DNA of 38,665 bases from a virus: the IMG/VR virus record IMGVR_UViG_3300045135_000358, positions 1-38,665 of that record; one strand, 5' to 3'. The notes beneath the pieces were generated by a model. It did not search any database, was not told the DNA's origin, and was given only the letters and a program-made list of their open reading frames with translations. Shown here piece after piece: positions 17,369 to 24,928 of the stretch. How positions within the stretch are numbered: the first letter of the stretch is position 1; each line of letters begins with the position of its first letter. The position numbers and the translations under genes are program-made.

Positions 17369-17742
17369 AGTTTCCACCCTGATGGTATTGTTTCAATAGT
17401 GTACCACTTGAATCCGTTCTTGTCTGCCCACTCTTCCATTGTGTAACGTGTACCGTCTTTTCTTCTTCGTGATCCCGGCATGGGGGTCTTGGGGCGTTGG
17501 AAGAGAAATACCAACTCCTCCTTTGGGCTGAGTGTTTCTGAGATAATGACATACTTACGTGCCTCTTCAGATGTACGGAACCGTCCCTTCGCTTCTATGT
17601 ATACAGTCTTGGATCTGTACTTGTAAACAAAGTCAGGCTCATAGTATTTAGGAACAAGATAAAACAGTCGTTCGTCTGGGTGATACTCGCAGCCCTGCAT
17701 AATCTCATGGGCTTCTTTCTCAAACTTGGAATCATATTTCAC
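17365..17742 (-). CDS. T7 endonuclease I-like Holliday-junction nuclease
   Basis: The 125-residue protein matches the T7 gp3 fold in outline: N-terminal Glu-bearing helix (Glu8), 'YEPDFVY' with Asp37, 'VYIEAKGRF' with Glu50 and Lys52 (the PD-ExK core), and a C-terminal 'YTMEEWADKNGFKW...IPSGW' that parallels the end of T7 endonuclease I. The enzyme would resolve branched replication intermediates and degrade host DNA. It starts with GTG (17742) inside the exonuclease gene (11-base overlap), with no strong ribosome binding site, so coupling is likely. Confidence 0.82.
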   Translation of the reverse strand: MKYDSKFEKEAHEIMQGCEYHPDERLFYLVPKYYEPDFVYKYRSKTVYIEAKGRFRTSEEARKYVIISETLSPKEELVFLFQRPKTPMPGSRRRKDGTRYTMEEWADKNGFKWYTIETIPSGWKL

Positions 17743-18424
17743 TTGGTTTAGTGTACCTATCGTCAGGTGAACGTAACAGATAAAGCAGGTTTAGACTTTC
17801 TAATAACCTGTCCTCATCCAACTCGTTGTCCCAGTAGTGAGTAAGACACACGCTGTAGCATTCCCATTCAGTAGTACAAGGATCAATGATCTTGTCTGCT
17901 TTCTTAGGACCGATACCATGTATGCCCGGTATGTTATCAACACGATCACCCATCAACGCCTGCTTGTACAACCAGCGCATAGCATCGTCAGGTAAACTTG
18001 AGTTTACTTTTTTCTTGGTGTAGTCATACATAGGACAAGGCACCTGCTTGAAGTCTTTGTCCAACGAACAGATGATGGCATTGTGGTCTAGCTCAGTAGC
18101 CTTGATAGCAATAGCATCATCAGCTTCCATACCATCAACAACTAGTGCGTTCCATTCTGACACCATAAAATCACGGAGCAGTTTCTTGTGTACTGGTACG
18201 CGCTTGTTATCACGGTTACCTTTGTATGGTTGGGTAACAGCAACCTCGTCCCTGAAGTTGCCTTTACCAGTGAGGTAGACAATGCTGGATGTGTAGTGGT
18301 CACATAGATCCATGACCATCTCAGACAGGTAGTTGTCTAGGGTCTGCGTTGCAACGTTCTCTGACTCGTTGTCACAAGCAAACCCCACACGGTATACCAG
18401 CATATCACCATCAATTAATATCAC
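17732..18424 (-). CDS. 5'-3' exonuclease / flap endonuclease
   Basis: The 230-residue protein is of the PolA N-terminal exonuclease and T7 gp6 type. It shows metal-binding 'ILIDGDMLVYR' (Asp5, Asp7), 'GMEADDAIA', 'SLDKDFKQV' and the helix-hairpin-helix region 'MGDRVDNIPGIHGIGPKKA'. It would remove primers and recess ends during replication and recombination. Its GTG start overlaps the stop of the SSB gene (GTGA), with GGAAG upstream. It contains one of the four GTAAAC-N4-GTTTAC palindromes at 17992-18007, which is coding here. Order SSB-exonuclease-endonuclease I is a replication cluster. Confidence 0.88.
   Translation of the reverse strand: MILIDGDMLVYRVGFACDNESENVATQTLDNYLSEMVMDLCDHYTSSIVYLTGKGNFRDEVAVTQPYKGNRDNKRVPVHKKLLRDFMVSEWNALVVDGMEADDAIAIKATELDHNAIICSLDKDFKQVPCPMYDYTKKKVNSSLPDDAMRWLYKQALMGDRVDNIPGIHGIGPKKADKIIDPCTTEWECYSVCLTHYWDNELDEDRLLESLNLLYLLRSPDDRYTKPSEI
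17992..18007. promoter_or_regulatory. Palindrome GTAAAC-TTGA-GTTTAC (intragenic copy)
   Basis: This 16-bp site has both conserved arms of the family also found at 24329, 25469 and 26441. It lies inside the flap exonuclease gene, about 250 bases upstream of the endonuclease I start. It is the only copy in coding sequence, so its function is the least certain. Confidence 0.5.
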
Positions 18425-18867
18425 AGAGCTTCCATCTCTACAACTTCAGGTGCGTACTCAAAAACCTCTTCAATCACAAGGCGCTTGAGCGTGGCACTAC
18501 GACCTTTCTTCTTGAGGTACTCCCAATCGTAATACCCGATGAGGCACTTGGCTTTGGAACCATTACCCACAATGACTCCTGATTCGGGGTCATCCATTTC
18601 GTCTCGTGGTGTTCGTCCCTTGATGAGCAACTCTGATCCATCTGGGTTGAATGCACGATACTTGTTGTTGGATTTACAGGTGATGTACTGTCCACGTTCA
18701 TCTCCCTTGTTGTTGATAGTAAGACCCATATCCTCCAACGCAGTCACCGCAGCGTCAGACAGGTTACCAAGATCGACCGTGTACTTACCAGCTAACTCAT
18801 TCTTGTGAGTCAGGTTGGGCCAGAACAAGTCACACTTGACCATTACATTGGGTGCTTCATTAGACAT
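18421..18867 (-). CDS. Single-stranded DNA-binding protein (T7 gp2.5-like)
   Basis: The 148-residue OB-fold-type protein begins 'SNEAPNVMVKCDLFWPNLT'. It continues with 'GKYTVDLGNLSDAAVTALED' and ends in an acidic tail '(E)EVFEYAPEVVEMEAL'. Phage SSBs of the T7 gp2.5/DUF2815 type use such a tail to contact polymerase and helicase. It follows the DNA polymerase gene and has its own putative promoter in the 60-base gap. Own ribosome binding site GGAG lies 9 bases before the ATG. Abundant expression would suit a stoichiometric DNA-coating protein. Confidence 0.82.
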   Translation of the reverse strand: MSNEAPNVMVKCDLFWPNLTHKNELAGKYTVDLGNLSDAAVTALEDMGLTINNKGDERGQYITCKSNNKYRAFNPDGSELLIKGRTPRDEMDDPESGVIVGNGSKAKCLIGYYDWEYLKKKGRSATLKRLVIEEVFEYAPEVVEMEAL

Positions 18868-18901
18868 ATAGCATATCTCCGCTAGTTAAACTTACCCTAA
18901 T

Positions 18902-18930
18902 ATTATACCACATAAAATAGAATTGCGCTA
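18902..18930 (-). promoter_or_regulatory. Leftward extended -10 promoter before the SSB gene
   Basis: On the minus strand ATGTGGTATAAT places a perfect -10 (18907-18902) with the extended TGn. The -35 position, 17 bases further up (about TAGCGC), is poor. The same ATGTGGTATAAT string occurs in the late promoter at 26811-26822 and a one-base variant at 32173-32183. Predicted start of RNA is near 18895, about 28 bases before the SSB ATG. Confidence 0.65.
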
Positions 18931-20619
18931 GTGTGTATCGCACCAACTAGTACCAACTCTATACTCTCCGTCCAACGGACAGTTCAGTTGCAGGACTTCG
19001 CCTGCGAATACCATTGCGTTAACACAAGACTTACCAATGAAGTCTGCGTCTTCTGGTTTGCATTCTATCTGCCACTCGTCGTGTACCTGTGCAACCAGCT
19101 TGAAGTCAACACGCTCCAGCAGGTCATACAGAATGACGATGGCTTGCTTCATCACCACAGCGCCAGCGCCCTGTAGCAGTGTATTCAGTGCGGCATGAGC
19201 AGATCGTACACGTATGCGTCTACCATCAAGACCACTGAGGAATCCTGTCTCTGCATCTGCCATAGTCTCAGCACGTAAGTCAGCCAGTGCTGGTGTGTTC
19301 TCAAGGAACGATGCCTTCAGTCTCTTACCATGAGCAGCAGTGCCACCCACGATGCTACCTATCTTGGCGTCACCTGCACCGTACAAGAAAGCATAGATAA
19401 ATGTCTTGGCATCATCCCTGTTGTCTAATCCTGCGGCCTTCTGGTTGGCTGTGTGTATATCACCAGTGAGTATCTCCTTGGTGTAGTTCTCATCGTCCAT
19501 GTAGTGAGCCAGCATACGTAGCTCAAGACCACTAGCATCAGCACCAACAAGAACATGACCATCAGGAACAGTGAACAACTCACGACACTGCTTACCATAC
19601 TCAGCCCTTACAGCAGGAACTTGAGCCATGTTAGGTTGTGAGTGTGCCATTCTTCCGGTAACCGCTCCAATGTGACGTACTCTCCCATGTATTCTGCTAC
19701 CTTCTCCAACTGCTTGAATCCACGAATCAACTTGTGACGCTCGCTTTTGACAAAGAAGATAACGAAGGATAATCTTTGCCTCGGGAATGTCATTCTGCTT
19801 TTTAAGCGTAGCCTCATCGACCTTCGGTTTTCCTGACGGAGTGAGTTCCTTCCACACTGCACCTTTGCTCGTAAGACGATCTGCGATTTGTTGTCTACTA
19901 CCGACATTGAACGTCGTAACTTTGTCCTTGAGTCTCTTCCCCGTCTTGTCACTGTACCTTTCCTCCACTATGGGTGGGAACACACGTTGTAGATCACTCT
20001 CAATCCTATGCATACGGGTAGTCAATTCTTCATACAGATCAATAGCTTTCTGTTTGTTGAACTCAAAGCCGTTGTCTTCCTGATCCTTGCATATGAACGC
20101 AACGCTATGCTCAAGATCAACACAGTGCTGGGTGAATCCAAACAACCTCATCTGTTGGATAAGAGAATCATGTAGTCTTTCAGTGACATCCACATCTCTC
20201 TTGCAATACTCCAACATCTCCTCAGAATACTCTGACCAATCCGAATGATCTCCTTTAGGAAAGCCGAGCCTAGTTCCCCAAGCAGCCAAGCTGTGACCAC
20301 CATCCAGATCGGGATGAAATAAACGAGAAAGTACAAGTGTGTCCACAACTCTGTGTTGAGGAACGTGTATACCCCATAGCCTGTGCAACACAGGAAGATC
20401 GTACCCGATAACGTTATGGCCGCATACCTGTCCACCTTTTGCCAGTTCATCCATCAAACTCCTTCTAGATAAGTGGGTCAAGTGAGCTTCGTTCGATCTC
20501 TTGGTAACCACGCAGTGTACTTTCGTAGGGTTCAGGCCGTCTGCCTCTATGTCTATAAACACAGTATTCGTAGTAGGCGAGATCAAGCTTCTGTCTTTCT
20601 GATAGTTCGCTACCACCAT
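18928..20619 (-). CDS. polA: Family A DNA polymerase (T7-like) with 3'-5' exonuclease
   Basis: 563 residues. The N-terminal proofreading domain has 'FIDIEADGL' (Asp23, Glu25), 'GHNVIGYDLP' (Asp74) and 'YCKRDVDVT' (Asp142). The polymerase domain has motif A 'GADASGLELRMLAH' (Asp361), motif B 'RDDAKTFIYAFLYGAG' (Arg401, Lys405, Tyr409) and motif C 'QVHDEW' (Asp514). Tyr409 is the position equivalent to E. coli Phe762, and Tyr there is shared with T7. No 5' nuclease domain is fused; that activity is encoded separately downstream. It is shorter than T7 gp5 (704), partly from a compact exonuclease region. The ATG overlaps the previous gene by 10 bases. Processivity may rely on host thioredoxin, but I cannot identify a binding loop. 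Confidence 0.93.
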   Translation of the reverse strand: MVVANYQKDRSLISPTTNTVFIDIEADGLNPTKVHCVVTKRSNEAHLTHLSRRSLMDELAKGGQVCGHNVIGYDLPVLHRLWGIHVPQHRVVDTLVLSRLFHPDLDGGHSLAAWGTRLGFPKGDHSDWSEYSEEMLEYCKRDVDVTERLHDSLIQQMRLFGFTQHCVDLEHSVAFICKDQEDNGFEFNKQKAIDLYEELTTRMHRIESDLQRVFPPIVEERYSDKTGKRLKDKVTTFNVGSRQQIADRLTSKGAVWKELTPSGKPKVDEATLKKQNDIPEAKIILRYLLCQKRASQVDSWIQAVGEGSRIHGRVRHIGAVTGRMAHSQPNMAQVPAVRAEYGKQCRELFTVPDGHVLVGADASGLELRMLAHYMDDENYTKEILTGDIHTANQKAAGLDNRDDAKTFIYAFLYGAGDAKIGSIVGGTAAHGKRLKASFLENTPALADLRAETMADAETGFLSGLDGRRIRVRSAHAALNTLLQGAGAVVMKQAIVILYDLLERVDFKLVAQVHDEWQIECKPEDADFIGKSCVNAMVFAGEVLQLNCPLDGEYRVGTSWCDTH

Positions 20620-20852
20620 CCCTCATCTCCCTGTTCTGTTCCTGTTCCATAATCCATTGTCCCATCTTCGACATCTCGTATCTCCTCTAGATCACTGAGC
20701 GTAGCATAATCTACATTACCTACCGCTGTCAAATCATCTTCGACAAGGAACCTACTACACTCGTTGCACATATCAACGAACTCCCCGCTGCCGCTGAACT
20801 TCTTGGTTAGCTCGTAGTCTGTCATTATCTTATCACAAGCAACACATCTCAT
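20610..20852 (-). CDS. Small zinc-ribbon protein
   Basis: The 80-residue protein has an N-terminal four-cysteine ribbon: 'RCVACDK' and 'DMCNECSRF', two CxxC knuckles about 23 residues apart. An acidic C-terminal half follows, ending 'GDEGWW'. It is wedged between primase-helicase and polymerase, overlapping both (ATGA with the former). It may be a replisome accessory or an anti-host factor. The acidic aromatic tail resembles the partner-binding tails of phage replication proteins. The named family is unknown to me. Confidence 0.65.
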   Translation of the reverse strand: MRCVACDKIMTDYELTKKFSGSGEFVDMCNECSRFLVEDDLTAVGNVDYATLSDLEEIRDVEDGTMDYGTGTEQGDEGWW

Positions 20853-22435
20853 TCAAATATCTCAGTGAGCCTCCCTGTCTCTTTGTCGTACATCAGCGCA
20901 GTGGCTGGTCCTGTCATACCACTGAACCTGTTCTTCAGCACACGCACGTTGGTGGTGTTACGTACCATTGGATCTTCTGCCTGTGCATTACGTTCTAATC
21001 CTAACACGATGTCACTAAGCTGTGCAATGGCGGCACTGCCACGTAGCTGACCAAGGCTGGTGTATGCACCGTCCTCGTGACCCTTACCATCAGGACGTTT
21101 CAGGTGTGACACAACAAACATAGCCACACGCATCTCCTGACAGAACATACGTAGCTTGGTCATGATCTCGTCGATAGCCTTGCGCTCGTCACCGTTGTCC
21201 TGATCTGACACCAGTATGGAGATGTGATCCAGCACGATGTACTGCACACCCAGTACCTTGATCTGGTAACGGAACCGTGCCAGTACGTTCTCAATCTTGT
21301 TGGAACCAAACGTATCCCACAGCACCACACGATCATCAAGATCCAGACTGTCGAACACTTGGTCTACCTCACTGGGTGAGTAGTCACAGCCCGGTAGGTG
21401 TATGGGTTTGTTGATCTGTAATCCTACCAAACCACGGGCAGTACGATCAGGCGTCTCTTCAAGGAACGCTAGTCCTACCCTGTCGTTGGTCTGTCCCAGT
21501 ATGGAGAACACTAGCTCACGCATGAACGTAGACTTACCCAGACCAGAGCCAGCACAGATGGTGACTAGCTCAGTCGGTCTGATACCAAACGTCATGTCAT
21601 CCAGCCCCTTGTATGGGTAGCGTACCTCTGCCTCCTCCAATGGTTTCTTCAGCGACTCACGCAGAGAACCCAGCATCACCATACCGTCAGGTGTGTAAGT
21701 CTTAGCCGCCCACCACCGCTTGACAAACTCTTCCTTGTCACCGTTCAGCAGGTAGTCACACGCATCCTTGTGTTCACCATGATGGAAGATGCGAGCCTTG
21801 CCACCAAAGATATCAGCACACTCTAGAGCAGCAGAGCGGCCATGATCGTCGTTGTCAAAGCAAAAGATAATATGATCGTACTGGTCGAGAAAGTCGTAGG
21901 CGCGGCGACAGTCAGCAGCAGCACCTTGGGCACCATTACGAATAGACACAACAGGATACTTACCACCAAACATTTGATAGGATGCCAGTGCATCGAACTC
22001 TCCCTCCACTACGGTTATGTATTGACCACCACTAGGGAACAGGTGCTGACCATACAACCCAGCCTTCTTCCAATCCCCTGCGATTTTGAACTGCTTGTCT
22101 GGATACCTAGTCTTCACCGCCACTAGCTCACCAACAGGATCATGATAACCAAACAGAATGTTACCTGCCTTCTGCTGTGCTGAGTACGCTGACATGGTGG
22201 TGGCAGTTAGACCCCTGTCCTGATAGCCCTTGTATGGCTCTGCAAAGGCCGATTTATCGAACCCTTGGCCCGGCACTACTCGTTCTTTAATGTTGCTCAC
22301 AGAGCCTCCTGTGCCCTCTGGTGAGGGGGTAAACTTAGCACAAGCAAAACAATAGCTAGACCCATCCTCGTTGTAGGACAACGCATCACTGGAACCACAG
22401 TCATCACAGTTCTGGTGCAGTTTAACGAATGCCAT
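20849..22435 (-). CDS. Primase-helicase (T7 gp4-like)
   Basis: The 528-residue fusion has a zinc finger (Cys10, Cys13, Cys29, Cys32), a TOPRIM primase core ('VVEGEFDAL' with Glu144; 'CFDNDDHG' with Asp194 and Asp196), and a RecA/DnaB-type helicase. The helicase has Walker A 'GSGLGKST' (296-303), Walker B 'YIVLDH' (Asp403) and 'LRGSAAIAQ'. T7 gp4 is 566 residues, so all domains fit. It would unwind DNA as a hexamer at the fork and prime the lagging strand. The ATG overlaps the stop of the preceding 59-residue gene (TGATG), and its own stop overlaps the zinc-ribbon gene. Confidence 0.93.
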   Translation of the reverse strand: MAFVKLHQNCDDCGSSDALSYNEDGSSYCFACAKFTPSPEGTGGSVSNIKERVVPGQGFDKSAFAEPYKGYQDRGLTATTMSAYSAQQKAGNILFGYHDPVGELVAVKTRYPDKQFKIAGDWKKAGLYGQHLFPSGGQYITVVEGEFDALASYQMFGGKYPVVSIRNGAQGAAADCRRAYDFLDQYDHIIFCFDNDDHGRSAALECADIFGGKARIFHHGEHKDACDYLLNGDKEEFVKRWWAAKTYTPDGMVMLGSLRESLKKPLEEAEVRYPYKGLDDMTFGIRPTELVTICAGSGLGKSTFMRELVFSILGQTNDRVGLAFLEETPDRTARGLVGLQINKPIHLPGCDYSPSEVDQVFDSLDLDDRVVLWDTFGSNKIENVLARFRYQIKVLGVQYIVLDHISILVSDQDNGDERKAIDEIMTKLRMFCQEMRVAMFVVSHLKRPDGKGHEDGAYTSLGQLRGSAAIAQLSDIVLGLERNAQAEDPMVRNTTNVRVLKNRFSGMTGPATALMYDKETGRLTEIFE

Positions 22436-22614
22436 CAGTGTACTACCTCCGCATCTCCGAATACCTGATTGTAACGTGTCGTGATCTCGTCATCATCAAA
22501 CGTCTGATCCATGAACTCACGTTGCAACTTGATGTATATCTGAACGATCTCCACCATCGTGACCTGTTGGAACTCGTACTCAACTAACTCTTCGATCATT
22601 TGTTCTCGTGTCAT
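22435..22614 (-). CDS. Small acidic hypothetical protein before primase-helicase
   Basis: A 59-codon frame starts at ATG 22614, has AGGAAC about 6 bases upstream, and stops in TGATG overlap with the primase-helicase start. The product begins 'MTREQMIEELVEYEFQQVTM' and is helical, acidic and free of Cys. It is the first gene after an AT-rich, roughly 100-base gap and so may head a transcript with the replication genes. Tight coupling to gp4 suggests a role linked to replication. No family is recognised. Confidence 0.7.
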   Translation of the reverse strand: MTREQMIEELVEYEFQQVTMVEIVQIYIKLQREFMDQTFDDDEITTRYNQVFGDAEVVH

Positions 22615-22714
22615 ATGTAGTTCCTATGTATTAGTAATAGTATTAGTAATAATATTAATACTTAGTTATCTATATAGTTTAGTTTACCACACTCCAACAG
22701 AAAAGGTAAGCGTA
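22615..22714. other. AT-rich intergenic gap with short repeats; candidate origin or promoter
   Basis: This 100-base non-coding gap is very AT-rich. It holds TTAGTAATA twice in direct repeat (from 22631 and from 22643), then TAATATTAATA. On the minus strand, GTGTGGTAAACT resembles the phage's own extended -10 (TGTGGTATAAT) and could drive the replication genes. An origin of replication upstream of the primase-helicase gene is also possible. Neither can be decided by eye. Confidence 0.35.
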
Positions 22715-22909
22715 CTATTCACACTGTTTAATAATTCTGTTTGATTCACCGTGGTACTCCTCAATGTCCATCTCAAGTAGACACAAGAACCTGTCCAGTT
22801 GTCCTGACCGCTTGAGTTTCCACAGTGCCCTGCGTTCTATGTTCTTCACTGACTGACGGGAGATGCCCAACGCCTCGGCTATCTCCGTGTATGTCATACC
22901 ATCCCTCAT
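22715..22909 (-). CDS. Sigma region 4-like helix-turn-helix protein
   Basis: The 64-residue protein opens with a near-complete sigma-70 region 4.2 pattern: 'TYTEIAEALGISRQSVKNIE' followed by 'RRALWKLKR'. The pattern E-I-(A/G)-x-x-L-G-(I/V)-S-R-x-x-V-x-x-I-E-x-R-A-L-x-K-L is the -35-binding helix-turn-helix of primary sigma factors. The rest (35-64) is acidic and leucine-rich with no region 2. It could compete with or redirect host sigma on phage promoters, or simply bind DNA. The ATG at 22909 has GAGG 8 bases upstream and follows the preceding stop by one base. It ends the early cluster, just before the AT-rich gap. Confidence 0.7.
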   Translation of the reverse strand: MRDGMTYTEIAEALGISRQSVKNIERRALWKLKRSGQLDRFLCLLEMDIEEYHGESNRIIKQCE

Positions 22910-22910
22910 G

Positions 22911-23126
22911 TTAGAACCTCAACACTGATCTGTCTTTGAGCTTGACTAGCTTACCATTCTTACCACAGTACAAGTCAATGAACATGGCGGTCTGTATTTC
23001 TTTCTTACTCCTGAACACCATGTACTCTGTCCCGTTGTCTGGCTTGAAGTCACGCAGTCGTTTGACTACACGGAACATAGAGATCCGTCCGTTCGGCTCT
23101 GAATACGGCTTGATGTAATAACTCAT
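22911..23126 (-). CDS. Small hypothetical protein
   Basis: 71 residues, basic, alternating strands and helices ('ISMFRVVKRLRDFKPDNGTE', 'EIQTAMFIDLYCGKNGKLVK'). No motif is recognised. The ATG overlaps the upstream stop (ATGA) and the gene abuts the sigma-like gene, so it belongs to the tightly packed early operon. Confidence 0.6.
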   Translation of the reverse strand: MSYYIKPYSEPNGRISMFRVVKRLRDFKPDNGTEYMVFRSKKEIQTAMFIDLYCGKNGKLVKLKDRSVLRF

Positions 23127-23485
23127 AGCTCAACACCTCCAAAGGCTTCGTCTAGTTTACGGTACACATTCTCGCACCACTCGTTGGCACTGTAGTCAGA
23201 GATAACAATCATGGGCTCACGCTCTGACCCGTTGTTGTAGATCAGAGAGAACCACCCACGGCAGTTACCCTCCACATCGTATGCCTCCACCTGATCCATG
23301 TCAGTCTGTGCTAGGTTCTTCAGGATGTGCAGCTTGTCACTACACCCATGCACAGCTAGCTCCTCACCATCCCACACTGACACCTTACCGTTGTCGTTGA
23401 GGCACAGGTCAATCAGCTTCTGAATAACAGGACGCTCACCTGCACCTGCATACTCTGGATACTTGTTGTCGAATACTACAATCAT
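23123..23485 (-). CDS. Hypothetical early protein
   Basis: The 120-residue acidic alpha/beta protein has 'MIVVFDNKYPEYAGAGERPV' at the start and three scattered cysteines. It has no motif I can name. It overlaps both neighbours by 4 bases (ATGA at each end), typical of the coupled early cluster. Its strand-helix alternation suggests a compact globular protein. Many T7-like phages encode host-takeover proteins of this size here, but no specific role can be assigned. Confidence 0.6.
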   Translation of the reverse strand: MIVVFDNKYPEYAGAGERPVIQKLIDLCLNDNGKVSVWDGEELAVHGCSDKLHILKNLAQTDMDQVEAYDVEGNCRGWFSLIYNNGSEREPMIVISDYSANEWCENVYRKLDEAFGGVEL

Positions 23486-23730
23486 ACTTCATCTCCATGA
23501 TCACTATAGTGATAGTCTGCATTGCTTATCTCATCAGCAATAAGATCAAATATATAACTAGAGTTGACCCAGTTAGTGATATCAACTCCCCGCGCTTTAA
23601 CTGATACGATCTCAACTAGATCCTCCTCGTCACCGTACACACTGTATTCGATGGTTGCATACAGAGTCATCCAATCACAGTCCAACTCCACATCCATCAC
23701 CTGATTACCATACATACTAGCTGTCCCCAT
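23482..23730 (-). CDS. Small acidic hypothetical protein
   Basis: 82 residues, strongly acidic. The start has 'MDVELDCDWMTLYATIEYSV' and 'YGDEEDLVEIVSVKARGVDI' follows; the C-terminus is 'ISNADYHYSDHGDEV'. A beta-strand pattern precedes the helix. Its acidity and size would fit a DNA-mimic or host-inhibitor protein, but there is no direct evidence. It overlaps the upstream gene by 14 bases and the downstream gene by 4. Confidence 0.6.
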   Translation of the reverse strand: MGTASMYGNQVMDVELDCDWMTLYATIEYSVYGDEEDLVEIVSVKARGVDITNWVNSSYIFDLIADEISNADYHYSDHGDEV

Positions 23731-23932
23731 CGTTGCTCTCCAACACGTTTATCATTCGATCAATGTACTCCAGCGCCGCTGTCTTACCCAGCGCCATGCC
23801 ATGCATGAAAGATCCTAAGCTAGTATCAAACCTATCACGCTTGTACCTACGCATCTGTCTCAGGTTGTCAGCCTTGAGATCACGCAGGTTCTGCCTGAAG
23901 TTACGCAGTTCTGTCAGTAGATCAGGACTCAT
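23717..23932 (-). CDS. Small basic helical protein
   Basis: 71 residues, basic N-terminal coiled-coil ('LRNFRQNLRDLKADNLRQMR', 'RYKRDRFD') followed by a Gly/Ala-rich amphipathic helix. It overlaps the upstream acidic coiled-coil gene by 11 bases and the downstream gene by 14. The two oppositely charged helical proteins encoded side by side might interact. The family is unknown. Confidence 0.6.
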   Translation of the reverse strand: MSPDLLTELRNFRQNLRDLKADNLRQMRRYKRDRFDTSLGSFMHGMALGKTAALEYIDRMINVLESNDGDS

Positions 23933-24311
23933 GTGTAGTCTCCTCCTTCTGTTCGGTGATGACAGTATGATTCAACGCCAACAGGTCGTCAACTCTCTGC
24001 TTCAACTCGTTGATCTGGTTCGACTTGGCCTCCAAGTTACGCACCTGAATACTATGACCGTACTCGTACACAGACTTGACCAGTGTCAGTGCAGACTCCA
24101 CCGTAAGTATGTCAGCTACCTTACTTAAGAACAACTCGTTGTCCATGTCCTCAAGCATATGATCGAGGATGTCACCATCACTATACCCCCACCTGTCCAT
24201 CATCTCCATAGCATCAATGATGTTGTCAGGCTCCACGTAATCCATGATCTCATCGTCATAGTCATCCAGATTAATGACACTTGTTACTTCAATTTCACTT
24301 CTCCAACCCAT
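23922..24311 (-). CDS. Acidic coiled-coil hypothetical protein
   Basis: 129 residues. The N-terminal half is very acidic ('INLDDYDDEIMDYVEPDNII', 'DAMEMMDRWGYSDGDILDHM') and the C-terminal third is a heptad coiled coil ('RNLEAKSNQINELKQRVDDL'). I place the start at ATG 24311, which has GAGGAG seven bases upstream; a TTG at 24326 is in frame but overlaps that site. The GTAAAC-N4-GTTTAC palindrome (24329-24344) ends 18 bases before the ATG, directly ahead of the ribosome binding site, and may control this gene. Confidence 0.65.
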   Translation of the reverse strand: MGWRSEIEVTSVINLDDYDDEIMDYVEPDNIIDAMEMMDRWGYSDGDILDHMLEDMDNELFLSKVADILTVESALTLVKSVYEYGHSIQVRNLEAKSNQINELKQRVDDLLALNHTVITEQKEETTHES

Positions 24312-24328
24312 GATACTTCTCCTCAATT

Positions 24329-24344
24329 GTAAACTCAGGTTTAC
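24329..24344. promoter_or_regulatory. Palindrome GTAAAC-TCAG-GTTTAC
   Basis: A perfect-armed 16-bp palindrome overlaps the TAA stop of the Gp88-like gene (24341-24343) and lies directly ahead of the GAGGAG ribosome binding site of the next leftward gene. The 25469 copy has the same layout (palindrome, SD, ATG within about 18 bases). It is a probable operator, either on DNA or on the leader RNA. Confidence 0.6.
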
Positions 24345-24928
24345 TTAACGTGTTCGACAATGACCGAAGCCGTGTCGAATTTGTAGCACAACTGGCAGTC
24401 GATACACTTCTGCCCCGTGCAGTTAGCGTCACCACGATACTTCTTAGTGACGTTGTTGAACACACGATGAAAACCACGAGGTGGCTTACGCATCACGCGA
24501 TCAATCTTTGGATTACTGTAAACAAGAATCATATTCTCAGGTACATGATGCCTGTTCGGACGCACTATGTCAACTCGCTTAGTCCACAGTGCAAACGTAC
24601 AGTGACCATTACTCTCTGCTATGTCACACAGATTGAGAAAGTGTGTGTCGTTGATCAACTCCCCGTGACCATGAAACCGCACGAATGCAGCGTTGATCTT
24701 GGGAATGTCAACCCCTCTATCACTACTCAACACGTCACTATTACGCTGGAATGATGGTTGACAATTCTTACGATAGGTACTCAGCATTCGCTGGCTGTAA
24801 CACATCGTGCAAATGTTGTCCGCTCCACCACTCGTGTACTGCTTGACACAGTACGGGTTCGTCGCTGTGTTGGTATTGATGGCAGGAATACCCGCCAACT
24901 TACCACTCATCTTGGATACGCTGACCAC
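24341..24928 (-). CDS. Gp88-like cysteine-rich protein
   Basis: About 195 residues. It has cysteines in 'NPYCVKQYTSGGADNICTMC' followed by 'YSQRMLSTYRKN', a middle region 'FVRFHGHGELIND', and a C-terminal cluster 'NCTGQKCIDCQLCYKFD' (C-x4-C-x2-C-x2-C). This pattern is reminiscent of the phage Gp88 family and suggests an Fe-S or zinc site. The activity is unknown. The start is placed at GTG 24928, five bases after GAGGAGG; ATG 24958 would overlap the upstream gene and has no clear ribosome binding site. It lies in the early operon among unknown genes. Confidence 0.6.
   Translation of the reverse strand: MVSVSKMSGKLAGIPAINTNTATNPYCVKQYTSGGADNICTMCYSQRMLSTYRKNCQPSFQRNSDVLSSDRGVDIPKINAAFVRFHGHGELINDTHFLNLCDIAESNGHCTFALWTKRVDIVRPNRHHVPENMILVYSNPKIDRVMRKPPRGFHRVFNNVTKKYRGDANCTGQKCIDCQLCYKFDTASVIVEHVK

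Noticed and set aside
20148-20674. Leftward ORFs inside the DNA polymerase gene, one with hydrophobic stretches
   Set aside because: They lie within the well-conserved exonuclease domain in another frame. Hydrophobicity can arise from shifted reading, and no start signals are seen.
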